Position numbers and translations under genes: made by a program. Shown piece by piece: positions 5,305 to 5,849 of a stretch of 5,849 bases of DNA. Every line of letters starts with the position of its first letter. The first letter of the stretch is position 1. The notes beneath the pieces were generated by a model. The model made no database searches and had not been told where the DNA came from. It worked only from the letters and a program-made list of their open reading frames with translations. The stretch comes from Falsiroseomonas sp035644895 (GTDB lineage Bacteria; Pseudomonadota; Alphaproteobacteria; Acetobacterales; Acetobacteraceae): positions 1 through 5,849 of the forward strand of contig DASQNQ010000422.1 in NCBI GenBank assembly GCA_035644895.1, in the 5' to 3' direction.

Positions 5305-5849
5305 ACTCGGCGCCGAGCAGGAAGACCTGGGCCGAGTAGTAGACCCAGACGAGCACCACCAGCAGCGCCCCGGCGGCGCCGTAGTCGGCCGCCATGCCGG
5401 AGGAGCCGATGTAGAAGCTGATGAGCATCTTGCCGATCATGAACAGGAAGGCGGTCACGGCAGCGCCGACGACCACGTCGGCCCAGCGCAGCCGCCGGTC
5501 GGGCAGCACCTTGTAGATGGCGGCGAAGAGCGCGGCGATGATCGCGTAGGACAGGAGGAAGTTGGCCACCTCCACCGCCTTCCCCAGCCCCGGCATCTGG
5601 CGGCCGATGTAATCCCCCACCGCCGCGAGCACCGCGCTCGCAAGGAGCGACACGAGCAGCAGGAAGCCGGTCGCCGCCACGAGGCCGACGGACAGCGCCC
5701 GCGCCTTCACCAGGCGCTTGACGGTGACCGCCCGCATTTCCGCCCGCCAGATCACGTTCAGCGCGCCCTGCAGCTCCGCGAACACCCCGCTGGCGGTGAC
5801 AAGCAGGATGCCCACGCCGACGAGGGCCGCGAACCGGCCGCCCCATTCG
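5258..5849 (-). CDS. YihY/BrkB family inner-membrane protein, C-terminal part (runs off right edge)
   Basis: The frame is open from the right edge to TGA at 5260-5258, giving 196 residues of a protein whose start is outside the window. The GTG at 5815 is internal: sequence before it (EWGGRFAALVG) continues the same family pattern. The first visible hydrophobic block runs into GVFAELQGALNVIW. Then follow ALSVGLVAATGFLLLVSLL, FLLSYAIIAALFAAIYKVLP, VVVGAAVTAFLFMIGKML, and the diagnostic IGSSGMAADYGAAGALLVVL plus WVYYSAQVFLLGAEFTRAWA. This matches the YihY/BrkB (formerly 'ribonuclease BN') membrane family, which usually has six membrane segments; about five are visible. Its function is poorly known, and the old RNase BN label was disproved for the E. 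coli protein. It converges on deoB and has no visible link to the glycan genes. Confidence 0.9.
   Translation of the reverse strand, partial: EWGGRFAALVGVGILLVTASGVFAELQGALNVIWRAEMRAVTVKRLVKARALSVGLVAATGFLLLVSLLASAVLAAVGDYIGRQMPGLGKAVEVANFLLSYAIIAALFAAIYKVLPDRRLRWADVVVGAAVTAFLFMIGKMLISFYIGSSGMAADYGAAGALLVVLVWVYYSAQVFLLGAEFTRAWAGLEAAPPAE

Noticed and set aside
4629..5846. A 405-codon minus-strand open frame spanning the yihY-like gene and deoB
   Set aside because: It reads the yihY-like gene in the wrong frame, giving Arg/Gly/Ala-rich sequence, whereas the neighbouring frame gives clear membrane segments and the YGAAG...GAEFTR signature.
1..5849. CRISPR array, insertion sequence, tRNA or prophage elements
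   Set aside because: No regularly spaced repeats, transposase motifs, terminal inverted repeats or tRNA-like cloverleaf were seen on either strand.

Overview
The window reads as chromosomal DNA of a high-GC proteobacterium. Hand counts give roughly 65-75% G+C in coding stretches, and codons end mostly in G or C. The combination of a CgeB-like glycosyltransferase, a PIG-L deacetylase, a phosphopentomutase and a YihY/BrkB protein suggests an alphaproteobacterium, perhaps Acetobacteraceae, but this placement is inference.

Layout: bases 1-106 (minus strand) hold the first 35 codons of a glucose-1-phosphate cytidylyltransferase (RfbF type), leaving the window to the left. A 464-base divergent intergenic region (107-570) follows, with no recognisable gene. 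From 571 a plus-strand, tightly packed gene set runs to 5304: a CgeB-like glycosyltransferase, a sugar-phosphate nucleotidyltransferase, a PIG-L type N-deacetylase, the first approximately 46 codons of a GT4-like glycosyltransferase fused in frame to a class I SAM methyltransferase, and phosphopentomutase deoB. At the right edge a YihY/BrkB family membrane protein enters from beyond the window on the minus strand; its 3' end overlaps deoB by 47 bases.

The left four-fifths looks like the margin of a surface-glycan or glycoconjugate cluster: two sugar-nucleotide-forming enzymes, glycosyl transfer, N-deacetylation and methylation. DeoB and YihY look like housekeeping flank, although deoB sits 5 bases after the methyltransferase with its ribosome binding site inside that gene, so it is probably cotranscribed.

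The most notable result is damage inside this gene set. The PIG-L reading frame loses its C-terminal part through what looks like a small out-of-frame deletion: the family-typical C-terminal end is still readable in another frame. Directly after it, a glycosyltransferase N-terminus runs straight into a methyltransferase, as if about 1 kb of glycosyltransferase had been deleted in frame. I see no clearly new defence or mobile system here. The interest lies in the uncharacterised glycan cluster and its two apparent deletions.
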